64,000 nucleotides of DNA from contig JXTC01000454.1 in the NCBI GenBank assembly GCA_002914845.1, positions 163,292 through 227,291 of the forward strand, written 5' to 3'. Both the position numbers and the translations under genes were made by a program. Each line of letters opens with the position of its first letter. Positions within the stretch are counted from its first letter, which is position 1. The notes under the pieces are model-generated. The model saw nothing but the letters and a program-made list of their open reading frames with translations, was not told the DNA's origin and did not search any database. The DNA comes from Trema orientale. Taxonomy: Eukaryota > Streptophyta > Magnoliopsida > Rosales > Cannabaceae. Shown piece after piece: positions 1-13,732 of this stretch.

Positions 1-941
1 TTTTCGATCTGGGTCAAACATGAAGGTAATTTTGAAATTCCAAAATTTTCATTAAATGAAAGCTTAGTTTTGTAAATGATATATAGTTTGTCTCTTTTTT
101 CTTTTTATTTTTTTTTTTACTTTTTAATGACAAGCCTCAAAAGAGGGTCAAATTGATGATGTCTAAAAATGTCTCGTCATTTTAGCTTTTATATTTTGTA
201 AAACATTTTAGCTTTTATGTTTTGTTTTTATGAATCTATTTACTTAGGTATAAACAAGAATGATAATGTTAAAGGCACTTATTTAGTATAAACTTACAAA
301 AAAGCACAATGTGCTAAAACTTTTTTCTAATTTGCTTTAACACACAAACACATTATAGGATTTCAACTTAACCAATCCCAATTTTTGTCTAATTCGCTAT
401 AGGGAAAAGATAATTATCATCCAAAGTAGTTATAACCAATCCTATTTTCTAAAAAAATTTGCTACAAGTAGATGCTAATTATAATTACCAGGAAAGCTTG
501 GCATTGTTTTGAAAATATGAATTTATACACAGAAAATATTTAAAGGGAAAAATGGGTCTTAGCAAAAGAAAAAAGATTTTGTGGTAATACTAACTAGGAA
601 ATTATATTCAAATGGTGATACTCGATACGAGTGCCTTCAAAAGATTGTGTGGTAATACTAACAAATCCAAATTGGAGAATATCACAAGACTGTGGGTATA
701 AGCACTGTCTTAAGAATTTTCCATAACTTCTGAGCTAAGCACCACATGATACCTAACACTAGTTGCATTTGTTAGTATTGTTTCTACTAGTTATTCAGAA
801 TTACATAAGTCCTAAGCCTGTACTAATGGCACACAATTAGAAAGTAGTGTTAAAAAAAAAATAAATAAATAAATAAAGCATCTCACCCATGAACCACTTT
901 TCAAGAATGATATGGAACCAGGACATACGAAATAAATATAA
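1..941. other. Non-coding flank; right part probably the 3' UTR of the FAD synthetase gene
   Basis: AT-rich sequence without a credible reading frame. A 16-bp phrase (tgtggtaatactaac and neighbours) occurs twice, near 580 and 645, and a phrase around ttagcttttat occurs twice near 182-215, so there are short local duplications. The last 100 or so bases lie just past the stop codon of the minus-strand FAD synthetase gene and probably form its 3' UTR. I could not place a polyadenylation site. Confidence 0.5.
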
Positions 942-3900
942 TCAAGATTGTGAATAACCAAATTCAATGCACAATAACTTCAGGCCTTCCGAGCCAAAAA
1001 TACTAGATGCACCTATATCATCCACTTCCACATGGATTTGGGCTGTGTCAATAACCACTCTACCTGGTACTAGTTTCTCACCAACAATTAGAAAACAATT
1101 CTCATATAGACCCTCCTTTGGTGCTAGATTTAACAAACATGACTTCGGAGCTGATATTTTATGCTTAATGCAAGTAAATACCTCTTGATTATTTGCCTTC
1201 AATATAAGACGATGTCTCCGACCCAAAAGCTCTGACACATATTTCATGTCTCCGACAGCAAGAGCACCGCGAACACGTGTAGATGAGACTTGTCCTCTGT
1301 CCTTTGGATTGCCGGAGTTTATGTTGATGGAGCACTGATTTTTGTCCATAACTGAATTTATTATGTAAGCCCCTATACCATATTCTTCACAAAGCTTGAC
1401 TAGCTCTGCTGCATCACCAGCAGCTCTATATCCAAACCGGTAATTTTCACCTGCCAGAATTAACCATTACCTATCTATTTCAATGTCTATCAAGAGTCTG
1501 ACTGACTCAGAAAACGTGGAAGAATCTGCAATAACTCATAAATCAATGTACCTGCCACAACTCCACACACACCAAGATCTTTGGATAACTTCTCAACAAA
1601 TTCTCGAGGTGAGAGGCGTCGAACGCTCGAAAATTCAATCTCAAATTCTGTGAGGGCCAAGTTACCACAATAATGGGACCAAGAGGAGAGAACCCGCTTC
1701 CTATCACATTTGGCAACTATGGGAGGCCTGTTCAATTTTTTTAAATTAAGTGAATTAACAAACAATCTCTTCTGCATTTATGGAATGTCTAGAGAAAATA
1801 AAAAACTATAGGAACCCGAACTATATTTACTGGGTTCCAAATAATAGAATGTCTAACAAGTACAGTAAATTAGCCAACTCGACTTAGTAATCTAGGTTTA
1901 CAGTTTACACGGTTTTATCACCCTAAGAAAAACAAGCAAGTTCAGCTACACAAGTGCTAAGCAAATATTCAAATTTTAACCATCTTTAGTTCTATCATGA
2001 AGTAAAGTGTTGGTACCTCAACTATAAGAGTCTAATACCAACATAAAGGCAAAAGCAATTGACACACTGCTCCACGAACAAAGGAAGAAGATGATTCAAA
2101 TAAATAAAAAACAAAAACATACATAAACAAATTACCTAGATTCCCAACCCAGTACTTCCGCCATTCCAACAAATGACAAAAGAAATGGAGTTCCAACTTT
2201 TGATGCTTGAATTGCAAGTTCTCGATGACCAACATGAAGGGCATCAAACTTTCCCAAAGCAACTACACCGCCTAAGAATGATAAACAATAAGTGTAAGAA
2301 TAGAGTACATAGTACACACATAAATATAACATAAACAAACACAAACAAAATAAATAAATATATATATATGCCAATAGACTTTCATCAAAATTAGGTTCCC
2401 AAGACTTCAGAAAGTGGAATGACAGGAGAACTCTTACATGCATAATTTGCATGTGCTAATGACAGAAACCACAAAGACCAACATACATAATAAAAAAAAA
2501 AAAAAAAAGAAGGTTCTGATTTTCATAGAACCAAAACGGATAAAAAGGGAAAGCCGGAGCATTTCTCCAGGATATAAAGGAATACACGAATAACCCGTTT
2601 ACACTTAAGAGAGTGCCTGACAACATTACACATGACAACCATACTAGAAATTCCAAAATTCTTGGAAAAGGCCCAATAGAAGTATTACTGAATATACTCC
2701 ACAACTTTCTATGGAAATAGAAGACGAGAGAAAGGAAGGCATTCAACAAGGAACTAATCATAATGACCACAATATCTTCAAGCAATATCAGAATTCAAAT
2801 TCCATACAGAAACTACACAGAGAACTGAAACTTACTAAGAATTGATCTCAATCAAATATTTGATTGAGATTGCAAGTTTCTGCTTATAACAAATGTAAAC
2901 ATTACTCTGTCTGGGATCTTTCTTTCTTCTATTTCTTTTTTTCTTTACGGGGGGTGAGGATGGGATTTAAATCTCTGCACAAGTATATCGTGGTTTCACC
3001 AGTTCATTCATCAGTATGGTAGTTGATTTTAGACTTGTTTAGCAGTTCCAAATTTTAGTCGTACACATTCTTATTAAGTCGTGACTGTTAGTCTCAGCTT
3101 TGCTTGCCAACAATTTGTCTGACTTCCAAGTTTACTTTCCAATAACAAAATGACAAAATTCCTTGACTCAGTGATTTCTTGAAGCAAAAAGAAAAAAGAA
3201 TGAACTTTATTCTTGCCTGCTGAGTGCCTACTTTCTCTGACAATGATTATGACAAAAGCAGAGTATCAAAATACTGTTAAAAAGGTCATCCTTCTTATAC
3301 AAATTTGTTAATTTGCATATTTCAGCTTCCGTGCCATGAGACACATCATAGTCCAATAATTTAAAGAGTTCCCGGCATCTTAGTACAATAATACATTATC
3401 ACAAAAATTACACCTTCACCTATTTATGCATAGATTGCTTAATTTTAGCTCTCATTTTCAGTGCCACTAACTACAAATTAATACAAACTAAAGTTCTGTT
3501 TCTATTTAGGTGTAGCACAGTTTACAAAGCAACTAATCTACAAATCAATTATTTTTACGTAAACTTCATAGCTAACATCAATGCCCAAGTAGTAATTCCT
3601 AATGCATTCAATGCAAACAAAGTACACATTCCAACATGATATAGGAATTCTTGAAATAATAAAAACACTTGATCACGGTAATTCATTGCAAATGAAGAAT
3701 ATGATAATGCTGAACAAATCCTTCTAAACTGAATTAGAAAAATCACTAGTTCTGTTCCTAGAATTCTAAAAGAGGCAGTCCATCTGCAAATTGTTTTTAG
3801 AAATGGGAAAAGCGAATTTTTGTATCCCTAAAAGTCTTAAATTTGGGGCACCATGAGAAATACAGACAAACTTACTACCCACAAAAACGAATGTTAGAAA

Positions 3901-5305
3901 TTTTTAACGCTTGCTTTTCTATTAAGAAGACATCGAAACATAAGGTAACAAAATTACCGAGCTACAGAAAGACACATCTGCAAGAATAAATCATACAAAA
4001 CTTGCACAACTGCCAGAATGAACAGAACCATATAAAACATTGTAGAACATTTGAACAGAAATAGACATGTTCTAGTTTAGAGTAACACTAAGCCATAAAC
4101 CTTAGATCTCATGCATTCGTATGAAAATGGAAGGCAGAGAAACAGGAGAAAAGAACCTGCCACTGAGGACAATCCTTCAGAAAGAATCTCACGATCAACT
4201 TCTTGTGGGCTTTTGTAGGGGGAAAATAAAAAACGAATCAGATTTTTGACAAAATACAACAGAAACACACACTGGTCCATAAACAACAATGTAGGCATAC
4301 ATAGATACAGATAGATAAATAGGTAAATAGATAGATAAGTTAAAGATTTCCCCAGCAAACTGGTTGTTTCCAGTTCGGCATTCATTAAGAGATCTTACAT
4401 CAATGTGAAGCATAGTAGGCGGCTCTAATTCTAATAATCTATCTTCTAGAGTGTGTTTGCTAAGAGGGAGAAGTGGGCGGAAGGAGAGGTGGCATAAAGC
4501 TTAGGGCATGGATTTGGGGTAGGACCGCTATTAGGCATAAAGGATTTTGAGAGGGAATGAATTTCAAATTCTCAGTTTGAATGAATTTTTTAATCCCTTC
4601 CCAATTTTACGGATTCTCCCGTTCCTCTGGTACCAAACACAACAAGAGAAGAATCCTTCTCTTCTACTTTCCTTCCATAGGTTACGTAGCTCTCCTTCCT
4701 TCTTATATCCTCCCCTCCTACGAAGTTCCACCAAGCATAACCTAAGATCCAAGCTCAAGCTCCTAATCCTTAGAATTCTCAAGCTTTTCATTTTTTTTTT
4801 TTTTAAATTTTTTACAGAGAGCAGACAGTTGGGTTATTGTCAATTTTATTAAAAGGGTCAATATTTCATAACTTCCTAAGTCTTAACTCTCTACATTTCT
4901 CTTAGCAGCCAAAAGAGGGGCAACTTAGAATACTCAGGTCAAAGAACAGAAATAAAGGGTCTAACTAACACAACAACAATTCTGAAATTCTCTGTCTTTT
5001 TTCTTTTCTCTTCCACACAAATTTTCCCGGCATCCAAACAAGACGACAAATCTCAATTAGAACCCCAAAGAAGAAGTAGAAAGAATGGAGTAGAACCTGA
5101 AACAACCGGAGAGAATGGGAAGTTCGCTGGGAGATTTGGAGTAGACGAGCGAAGAAGAAATCATCCTCCGCTGAAATCGATTGCGGAGGCAAGGGCTGAG
5201 AGGCGAAGAGGAAGAGGAAGAGGAGAGGCTGTGAAACCCTAAGCTAAGGTTAAGGTCGCACTCTCGAAGGTGCAGAGAGATGCGCGAGCCGCCGCTAGCC
5301 AACAT
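942..5305 (-). CDS. RIBF1: Plastid FAD synthetase (RibF-type FMN adenylyltransferase), complete, 5 exons
   Basis: Transfers AMP from ATP to FMN to make FAD, presumably in the plastid. Coding exons, minus strand: 5305-5097, 4209-4157, 2271-2136, 1727-1552, 1450-942. All introns are GT..AG; the total is 1,083 nt, i.e. 360 residues plus stop, close to the length of plant RibF proteins. Residues 1 to about 70 are rich in Ser and Arg with few acids, like a chloroplast transit peptide. The nucleotidyltransferase signature [10 protein letters not shown] spans residues 94-103 (HVGH at 100-103), and the SSTRVR motif that closes the RibF adenylyltransferase core is at 247-252. No riboflavin kinase domain follows, as is known for plant RibF1/RibF2. 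The start is the first ATG before the transit-like region. Which paralogue (RIBF1 or RIBF2) is uncertain. No damage seen. Confidence 0.93.
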
Positions 5306-5436
5306 TTGCGGACCAACTCCGCAGCGCGCAGGGCTTCTTCAGAATAACCACCAGAAACGGAGTCGAACTGTCTGTGTTCCACTTCTCCTTTGGTTATTTT
5401 GGTTTAGTACTTCCTTCCTTGGGTGGGTTGCTTAGA

Positions 5437-5442
5437 CACGTG
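5437..5442 (-). promoter_or_regulatory. G-box (CACGTG) upstream of the FAD synthetase gene
   Basis: A palindromic CACGTG inside ACACGTGT lies about 130 bp upstream of the start codon at 5305. This core binds bZIP and bHLH factors in plant promoters and is common in light-responsive plastid genes. A role here is inferred from position only. No convincing TATA box was seen between it and the start codon. Confidence 0.4.
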
Positions 5443-6560
5443 TGTGGGACTTTCGGCCACATCATATGCATGCCTTTTCCCTTCTTTTCTTTTCCTTCAC
5501 ACTTTGTTTATTGAGGACTAAAGAGCCTCTCATAGCATTTCTACTCAAATTCTGATTTCTTTTTTCTCAATGTTCATTTTATTGGGGGTTTCTCATACTA
5601 ATAATTCCTAAATAATATTTGTTCTACAATTTTAGTTGTTGAATTTTTAACTTACGTAGTAGATTACTCGTTATGTAATTGTTGTAGTCGTTACTCATTT
5701 GTTACAAACAGTTAATTTTTTAAGTGAAATCGGTTAAGTGCAAAGTATGGGCTTAGTTTAACAAAGTATCATTGTCATTTTACTCAAATGGGAAGATAGG
5801 GTTAACTAGAAAAAGCTGATATTAGATCTCAACATTATCCTAATCTTATACAGCATTGAAGTTACGTTTTTTCTCCTTCACCTTTTTTTTTCCCTCATAA
5901 AACATTCATGTACTTGGCTTGATTCTTTGATTCAACAAACGTTATGTGAGAAATGAATAGAAATACAATGAGTTTTGGACTCATTTCAATTAATAAATTA
6001 ATAATTTATGATAAATGAATTATTGTTGTAATAGTTACATATTTTAAAGTAATTCATTTTGTAAGTTTGAAAGTTGAGGATCAAAGTGGAACAATGGTTA
6101 TAATTTAAAAATTAATACTATAATTAACCATTTTTTGGAGTTTTTTTTTTCTTTTTTTTTTAATAATAGATTATACCAAACAAATCTCTCTATTATGACT
6201 AAATACCACATTACAACCTCCACCTTTTAAAAGAGGAAAAAAGTTTCGTTCCCTCACTTTTTTGTATTAATCAAAACTAGTTGTTTCTCCTTTGTTTGAA
6301 AAATTAATAGTTTATGTCTATTCTCTTTATCATTTAATAAAAATTCTTAAGGTCTGAATTGGATCTCAATTGTGAAATTAAATATTAAATCTTTTCAATT
6401 TATATTTGTCTTCAGAAGTAGGGGAATTAAGAGTAAAGCCTTAAGGAGATGCACATTTCAAAGTATTTATAATTTGACCCAAAAATGAGGAAGAATATAC
6501 TTTATTCCTCTTTTCAAAAACAGAGAGGACATTTTTTGGATTTATGAGGACATAAGACGT
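5443..6560. other. Intergenic, no feature recognised
   Basis: AT-rich sequence with T-runs and short ORF noise. I see no coding signature, tRNA, or bounded repeat. Confidence 0.5.
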
Positions 6561-6569
6561 AAATTGGTA

Positions 6570-6765
6570 TTAGCTATAACAAGTGTCTAAGTGATCACAC
6601 TATCACTTAGGTGGGTAACTCCCATTAATTGTCTGACCAAGTCATGTACAATGTGTCCAAGTGACCATATGATCACTTTGCGGGTAACTCCAACTAGTTG
6701 TAAATGGGTCACTCTTTAGATGACTAGGTGACCACCTGGTGGATGACTCGGTCACCTTCAAAATT
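6570..6765. repeat. Degenerate repeats with small palindromes around GTGATCAC / CCATATGATCACTT
   Basis: Phrases of the type (g/a)tgtc(t/c)aagtga(t/c)ca, atcactt and ggtgggtaactcc recur three times over about 200 bp. Each unit contains a short inverted repeat (AAGTGATC..ATCACTT, AAGTGACC..GATCACTT, TAGGTGACCACCTGG). The complement of the ggtgggta phrase resembles the cacccacttgg phrase repeated at 8.7-9.3 kb, so both may derive from one repeat family. Confidence 0.4.
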
Positions 6766-6789
6766 CTTGCTTGGCTAGGATGTTATTCA

Positions 6790-8690
6790 TGGAATCATTG
6801 TCGACAGTGTGGGTGATGATCGTCATCTGTCGATTGATCTTGGCACATAAAAGGTGAGATAATGGTTGAAGCTCGAAAACTTTAGGTGCTTAACTAAGAT
6901 TTCCATGAAATCGTAGTTATCAAAGATGGAGATGATGATCATTATTAGGGGTGAACATCGCTTAGATTGGGTTAGCTTTCTCTAATTTTTGTAGTCAACC
7001 CAACGTATTCGGCATGTGAAGATTACAATCTAATGGAAACCACAAAGGCCTGTAAATTGAAGTTGGCCTAGAGATGTAGGCCATGGTTTAACAAATATAA
7101 CGCGTTATTTTTTTTTTTTTCCTTTTTCATGAGTCACAACTGTGAAGCCAATGAGCCCCAAATAGCTTAATTCACCGAAAGCGTCGAAAATGCTAGGTTG
7201 AGTAGCTTGCAGTCACGGCAATACACCTTTCGCATCTTTAATTACATGGGTTCTTATAGTTGTAAGTCCTACATAGTGAATGAGGCAGTCATTTTCTAAA
7301 TCTACTTACATGGCTACATGAGTACATGATTATTGGTTACCCATTTGATCTTCAGTTTCCTAGCTAAAATATAATATCAGATGTATTACCATACGCTAAT
7401 AGAGTGCAAGTCACAAGAATTGTATAATGAATATTGATAGAACAATCAAGTATCAATTGTGTACATTATTGGTTGAAAATCAGATTTGCAGCAGAAAACA
7501 CAAGTTCAGGCCTATTTTAAAAATTTTCTGAAAATTTTTTATCAATATATGGCATTAATCATAGAAATTGATTATAAAAAAATAAAGAACATGATTCATT
7601 ATCTCTTAAGCCTATCAGCGTATCCTCGATTTTTTGTCTTCTAAACCCAGGGCTTTCAAGCCAAGTCTCCAACACCCAATGAGATAACTTGTTGGCGTAA
7701 AAAACAGTTCTCACACTTTTCTGATATTGCAATATTCTCAATACATGAGATTGCAAGGTTTGATTCTATAGAGAACAGGAAAACTCTTTTTTTTTTTTTC
7801 TCTAGCTTTTATAGGCTTGAAAAAAAATAACACATATATTTTATGTGCTAGGGTTTCTCTTTTCTTAATAGGTTTTTAATTAAATAAAAGAGATAAAAAT
7901 TCTCCCCTTATTAAGGGGTTACACGCCACCTACATGTTCCTATAATTTGCGTGTAACATCCATACACCCTAACATGGTGTTTTACTTTTTCAAAATTTCA
8001 TTACATTATATTTTCCTAAAATACCTTCATAAAGTGAGAGCCATCCATTAACAGTATGAATTTTCCATATTGTTAATTATAAAGATATTTGTTACGGCAC
8101 ACACTTGTGAGCTCTGACAAAATTATTTTGAGGAAATTACATATTATACGACTTTTTGTGATTTTGTTGTAACAATACGATGTACGGGCCGTTAATATTT
8201 AAAAAATACGGGTACATGTCAAGTTTATTGTTTTTATACGGGCTTCTAATACTCTTTACGCAGCTTGATCCATGTCAGGTTTTAAAAATAAAAAATTAAA
8301 AACAAAGGATGTGCGCATGGTACTCGAATAGTATTGCACAACCCAACGTGACGCATTCGACTATTTTATTATTTTTTTGATTGTTTTTTTTTTTTTTTTT
8401 TTCTTTTTTCGCATTTTCAAAGATAGTTATTTGTGTTTAAATTTTTTAAGGATATAAATATTCTTTTGTCTTTTCTTTTTAAAATAATACTTTGACCCAT
8501 AAATGTTAAATAAAGTGCAAAATGTAGTGGTTGTGAGTATGTATTTTGGTTATTGTGCTTTTTTTATATAATTTTAAATTTTCCTATTAATTTTTAGTTA
8601 GAGTCAAAGAGTATCCAATTTTACATTTAGAATTTGAATTACGAATATAAATTAAATTTATGCTACTTTAAGTATTTATCCAAATTATCA
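6790..8690. other. Intergenic, no feature recognised
   Basis: AT-rich non-coding DNA with several long T or A runs. A somewhat more GC-balanced patch (6780-7250) has no reading frame or family I recognise. Confidence 0.45.
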
Positions 8691-8699
8691 AGCTATCAA

Positions 8700-10160
8700 G
8701 CTATTGTGCGTCTTATATAAATGGTATAAGATTCACCCCCTTGGATATCGTCAGTTCCCATCACCCATTTGGATACTATTGGTTACCCATTTAAAAAATT
8801 ATAAAATTATTAAATTATTAAAAGAATGTGTGGTAAATTTAAAATTTTAGTTTTGAAATTAAAAAACAAGTACACTAGTAAAATAAGAAATTTAATTTAG
8901 AGCGAAAAATGTCAAAAATTATTGATCATCAACAACTTGGTTACCATTATTCACCCACTTGGATACTAGTAATCACCTACTTGGATGCCGATCACTCACT
9001 TAAAAAGTTAGAAAATTATTTCAAGAATATGAGGCAATTAAAATTGTTATTATTATTGAAATCTAAAAATAAGCACATCAATAAAATAAGAAATTAATTT
9101 TAGAGAAAAAAAAAAATTATTATATATCAACCACTTGTTATTGAATATCATTTGGTTATCGTTGGTCACTCACTTTGATAATTGATAGTCTCCAATTGTG
9201 ATACCATCAGTCACCCACTTGGATACTAATGGTATCTAATTGTGATACCATCAGTCACACACTTGGATACCTATGGTCTCTAATTGTGATACCATCATTC
9301 ACCCACTTGGATACCTATAGCAACAAAAGTAATATTCTATTTTTAGGAGAATCTTGTTAAGTTTTTCTCATTGCAAAATTTACTACAAGTACTATAAATT
9401 TTTTTTAAGGTACCATAGATCCATAACTATTGTACAATGATACTTGTGGTATCATAAATATCTTTATAGGTACCATAAGTATTTTACGGTACTTATGGTA
9501 TTTCACAATGATACATAAGATATTCAAGTAAGTGAAAATAAATGAAATAAAAAAAAAAAAGAAAGGTTACAATAATACCATGTTACCTAAATTTCTAGGA
9601 AAATTGAATGGGAAAAAAATTTAATCATATCTATTCTACATATTACTATAGATTTTCAAAAAAAAAAAAAAAAACTATGTTACCATAGGATCTGGGATAT
9701 GACAAAAGTGTTAGAGGTTTTTTATTGCAAAATTTATAATAGTTATCCAAAGTATTTTTGTATATACCATAGGCATCTTACAAGGATACTTGTAGGTCCT
9801 GTAGGTATTTTACAAGGATACCTATGATATCTAAGTAAATTAGAAACAAAAAAAAATAAAAAATAAAAATAAAGGCAAAAGCAAAACAAAAACAAAAAGT
9901 TGTATATGTTACAATATAGGTGTCCTACCTATTACCTAGATTTTTCAATAAATTTAAAAAAAGTTGTCATAAATATCCTACTATATTACTAAGTATCTAT
10001 TCGAGATACCAAGAGTATATACTTATATCAATCTAAGTATCTGTTTAATTTACTATAAGTATTTTACCGAGATATCTATGGTATTCGAGAAATTGGAATG
10101 TATTACCATAAGTATCCTAATTAATATAAGTATCTCATTTGGATACTCTCAGTTACCTAA
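8700..10160. repeat. Degenerate satellite-like tract built on 'cacccacttggatac' and 'ggtaccataagtatt' phrases
   Basis: Over about 1.4 kb the sequence is dominated by variants of tcacccacttggatac, gataccatcagt and accataagtatttta, in both direct and inverted order. The clearest block is an ordered 44-bp array at 9194-9325 (separate entry); elsewhere spacing is irregular. No gene is present. It looks like an old tandem repeat or the eroded inside of a repetitive element. Confidence 0.55.
9194..9325. repeat. Tandem repeat, 44 bp x 3
   Basis: Three copies begin at 9194, 9238 and 9282, each opening with aattgtgataccatca and containing cttggatac. Copies differ at only a few positions, so this block is younger or better conserved than the surrounding tract. 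Confidence 0.85.
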
Positions 10161-11440
10161 TAGGATACTTATAGTAACTAGAAAATTATTATTATAGTTT
10201 TGCTTTTAATATGAGAATGCCAAGAAAATTATTGTAAGTGTTTCTTATTGTTAAAAAAATATTTTGAATTATTTTTATTAAGAAAATATTACATATATCA
10301 GCCAAAAAATTATTTTGAGAATGTTTAGTTGTGCAATTAAATATTGATAATTGCTAAATTTAAAAATAATCACACGTGTAATTTTTTTTATAAAGCAAAA
10401 AGTGGTCAAATGGGAGAAACAAAAAATTAGAAAAAGTAAAAAAAAAAAAAAAAAANCTCTAGTTCTTTAGTGTGGAGGCTTGGTGAGGAAGATCGTGGTC
10501 TCATAGCTGTGGTAGAGTACAATCTCATCATCAACTAAAGAAATTCTAAAATAGAAAGGTTAGAGTGTTCTTACTTTTCTCTAAAACCTGTTTTTATTCT
10601 ATGTATTAAAACAAAGCTTTATTGATCCTAAGCTGTCTTTTGTATGTGTAAAATTTTGATTATCATACACACCACCTTCCGCTGCATCATATGATAGTTC
10701 CCACAGTAGATACTATTGATGTTCTCTTCTCTAGATCGAGAGTAACAGTTCGGCAGAGAGCTAATTTTGGCAAAAGCCATTCATCTATTATTTGGATTCA
10801 CTGATCTATTCTTTCTCTTATTACTAAAAGCTAAGTCTTTTTTTTTTTTTTTTTTGTGTTTGCATCTTATTAGATAATCTTCTTTAATTCAAATTCTTGT
10901 TATGAGTAATTTCTATTTGCTTAATTGAGATGATTATGATCTAGTAATACTGCTCAATTCATTATTTTCCATGTTTAATTTTTTGAATATTCTTTTTGGA
11001 ATATTTTTAAGGAAAAAGGAAACTTGGAAGTTTCCCATTTAATTTTTTCTAAATTGATTTTCTCACACGTTACTATATTATGTTAGGTGATCTAATTCTG
11101 GTCTCGTAGATACTCATTGAATAAAGTTATGTAGAATACTTGTAAGTATTGGAAGTTACTCTTTTTCAGTTTTTTTTTCCTTAATGGTCTTTGCTATTAC
11201 AACAGTTGTGTGCCAAATAGGTAAAATTAGTTTTTGGCTCAATCAAACTTGTGAGATTCATTTCTATGTGTTCCTAAGTGCTTACTGAAATGTGAATGTC
11301 ATTATTAATGATTTTAATGCATAAATATATTGCAGAAACCCGTAGTTTCCCATTACTTGTGTTTTTTTTATAACAACAGTGTTAGATTTGGAAACAAATT
11401 AATTATTTTCTTAAATGTTTGAGTAATTGTAGATTTTCAT
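10161..11440. other. Intergenic, with an ambiguous base at 10456
   Basis: AT-rich sequence with homopolymer runs (A-run ending in one N at 10456; T-run near 10840). No credible coding region or bounded element was found. Confidence 0.45.
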
Positions 11441-11460
11441 CTAAATTTACTCTTTTCTGC

Positions 11461-12060
11461 AAAGTGAGACCCAGGACATTTTGCCTATAAAAAGCTTAAG
11501 GATTGTGAAGTATTGTGTGCCCAAACTAAGTGAATTTGAGAGCTTTTGAATAAGGTTTTTGGGTGTGAGTTTTTGTTTTTGTTTTTTTTTTTTTTTTTTT
11601 TTGTATGAGCCATTCATGCTCTTGGAGTGATAATTCTAGGAAATTTTTTGTAACTGAGAGTGATTAAGTTTTTCGAAAGAAGATCTTCGAGAGAAAATAA
11701 GTTATAAACATTAGAGGAATAAGTCCAAGTATATAGAACTGAAGATACGCCAAAACAGAGAAGATTGATCTAACTTTTGAAGGGAGTTCAATAGTATGGA
11801 ATCAAATAAGCTGAGTGGAGCTCGCAAAACATAGAGTGATAGAATCAAATACATTGTACTAAGAGATAAGAGGGAGTCTTACTTTGAATAAGTCAATTGG
11901 TATTTGTACTTAAAAAATTATTACTAATACATTTCTTTCTCTAGGCATGGCCCCGTGGAGTAGGATTACTGAACCATGTAAAAACGTTGTGCGTAACTTT
12001 ACTTAATATTATCTTTATTTTTTATTGTAGTTGTTCAATTAAAATTAGTTTTTGGCAAAC
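11461..12060 (+). mobile_element. Copia-LTR-like relic, boundaries uncertain
   Basis: A TATA-like tataaaaag near 11487 is followed about 460 bp later (near 11948) by a gtggagtagg..actgaaccatgtaaa phrase and then a T-rich tail. This order resembles the R-U5 part of plant Ty1/Copia LTRs, where a 'gtgga..agg..gaaccac' block precedes the LTR end. I could not find TG..CA ends, a primer binding site, or coding sequence, so this is pattern recognition from family knowledge only. Confidence 0.35.
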
Positions 12061-13340
12061 CATTATTGCAACAGCAGCAACACACCACTGTTACAATAAC
12101 AAAAACAAACAGATTCTTCTTGATTAATTATTTGGTAAATATAAAATTGTTAATTAAAAATTGGCATTCCTATGACTCTGATCCTTCAGTATTCATAATA
12201 TCCTATTAATTACTTCAAAATTAATTAAAAATAATAACAATTATTAATTATAATATGTTATAACATATTATCAATTGTGTAATAATAGATATACTATAAT
12301 ATCCAAAATAGTATTAAAGATATGGTATTGGGGACCTATAGACCTGTAATTCAAACTCCAATAAATTTTGATAATTAAATTAAACTTTTTAATTAATTTG
12401 TCTAATTTATTAATTTTAGTATTACTTCACTAAAAATCTGGAATTGCATTCTTAAAATTACAGAATTAATTATACTCAGAAATTACTGACCAATCTATTA
12501 ATTTAATCGCTATATATAATTCAATTCTTTATTGACGATTCATAAATAGAGCTAGGTTAAATTTCCATTTACTTCTCCTATGACCTCTTTATTTTTGTGT
12601 TCATTAATTCTTCAATGAACAGTTAATTTATAAATTTATTATAAATTGAGTGCTCAAATTATTCAAATCTAGAATTAATATACAAGGAAATCATCTTTCT
12701 TATTTCTTTTCCATATTTGTAAGTTACATTCCTATATATCCATCTCATTATGTTCTGAGATAAAGGTATTTCGGTTTGTTTAAAAGCAAACCTTAACATG
12801 TAGGTCAAAAAACATAATATTATAGAGTAGAAGCCTATAACTACTCAAGATTAAAATTGATACATATATGATCATCGTTTGACGCTATTTGAGTTCTCAA
12901 TAATTAGCGGAATTTATGTAAAATTTAAATTACGTTTGGCCTAGTACTATATAATCTTGTTATATAAAGTACTTTTATATAATATCACTACATCATTAGA
13001 CTAGATAAGCCTATTACATTTTCAATATTAATAGGTCGTACTTTTTAATTAAAAATTTCAATTTTAATTAATTGTTACAGATTTTGTTTAGTTGATTATC
13101 CATAAACTTAATCATCATATTTATATACTAAAATTATGGCCACTTTAATAAACGATGGATTTTTTGATATTTATAAGATATATAAAATATGCACAAAATC
13201 AAATAGAAAGGTGTTATTTATTTATTCAGCAAAATATACAGATACATACTTTAAGAGCACTAACCCTAACATACATAAGAAATGAAAGAAAGGAATCAAT
13301 TAGTCTCTTTAGTTTATGATAATATATAACTACACATGAC
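12061..13340. other. Intergenic, no feature recognised
   Basis: Very AT-rich (many aattaatt phrases), without coding signature or clear repeat borders. Confidence 0.45.
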
Positions 13341-13343
13341 CAA

Positions 13344-13524
13344 AATAATGCTACGTGGTACCGTATGGTGTCCAACACTATATGATTTGTCAGTTGTTAC
13401 TAGCTAGTTATAATTGCATTTAAAGTGGGGCTCATGTAGGATACAATTCATTAATTAGAATTACCAGTAACAGACTGACATGTCGTTGTGGTGTTGGACA
13501 ACACTAGTACCCTATAGCATTGCT
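13344..13524. repeat. MITE-like element with about 60-bp imperfect terminal inverted repeats
   Basis: The left end (AATGCTACGTGG..GTGTCCAACAC..TGTCAG.TGTTACT) matches the reverse complement of the right end (AATGCTATAGGG..TTGTCCAACAC..TGTCAGTCTGTTACT). The element is about 180 bp with no coding capacity. Its AATGCTA start resembles the TAATGCTAGG ends of the element at 51489-51655. I could not settle the target duplication. Confidence 0.6.
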
Positions 13525-13608
13525 CATAAGGCCACCAATCCAATAAGCTTTTATTTTAACATATCTATGGTTATTAAAATTCATCGTACAAATCTTTTTA
13601 TAATAAAA

Positions 13609-13732
13609 AGGTAGAGAGAAAGATAATTAAATAGTGTGTATTTTTTTTTCAACTACTCAAATTGTTATAACTATTAGATGATGATTCAACGACTAAAAAA
13701 AAAACATACTGATTGAAGCCCTATATATAGAT
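13609..13732. repeat. MITE of the 'CCCTATATATA' family, copy 1
   Basis: The reverse complement reads CTATATATAGGGCTTCAATC, then AGTATG plus a T-run, then a GTCGTTGAATCATCATCTAA block, and ends near tacacactatttaat. The same order recurs at 43303-43452 and, more loosely, at 51210-51451. Confidence 0.5.

Noticed and set aside
4077-4852. Open frames within the FAD synthetase introns
   Set aside because: Hydrophobic T-rich intron translations; the true exon 4209-4157 uses only a small part of one of them.
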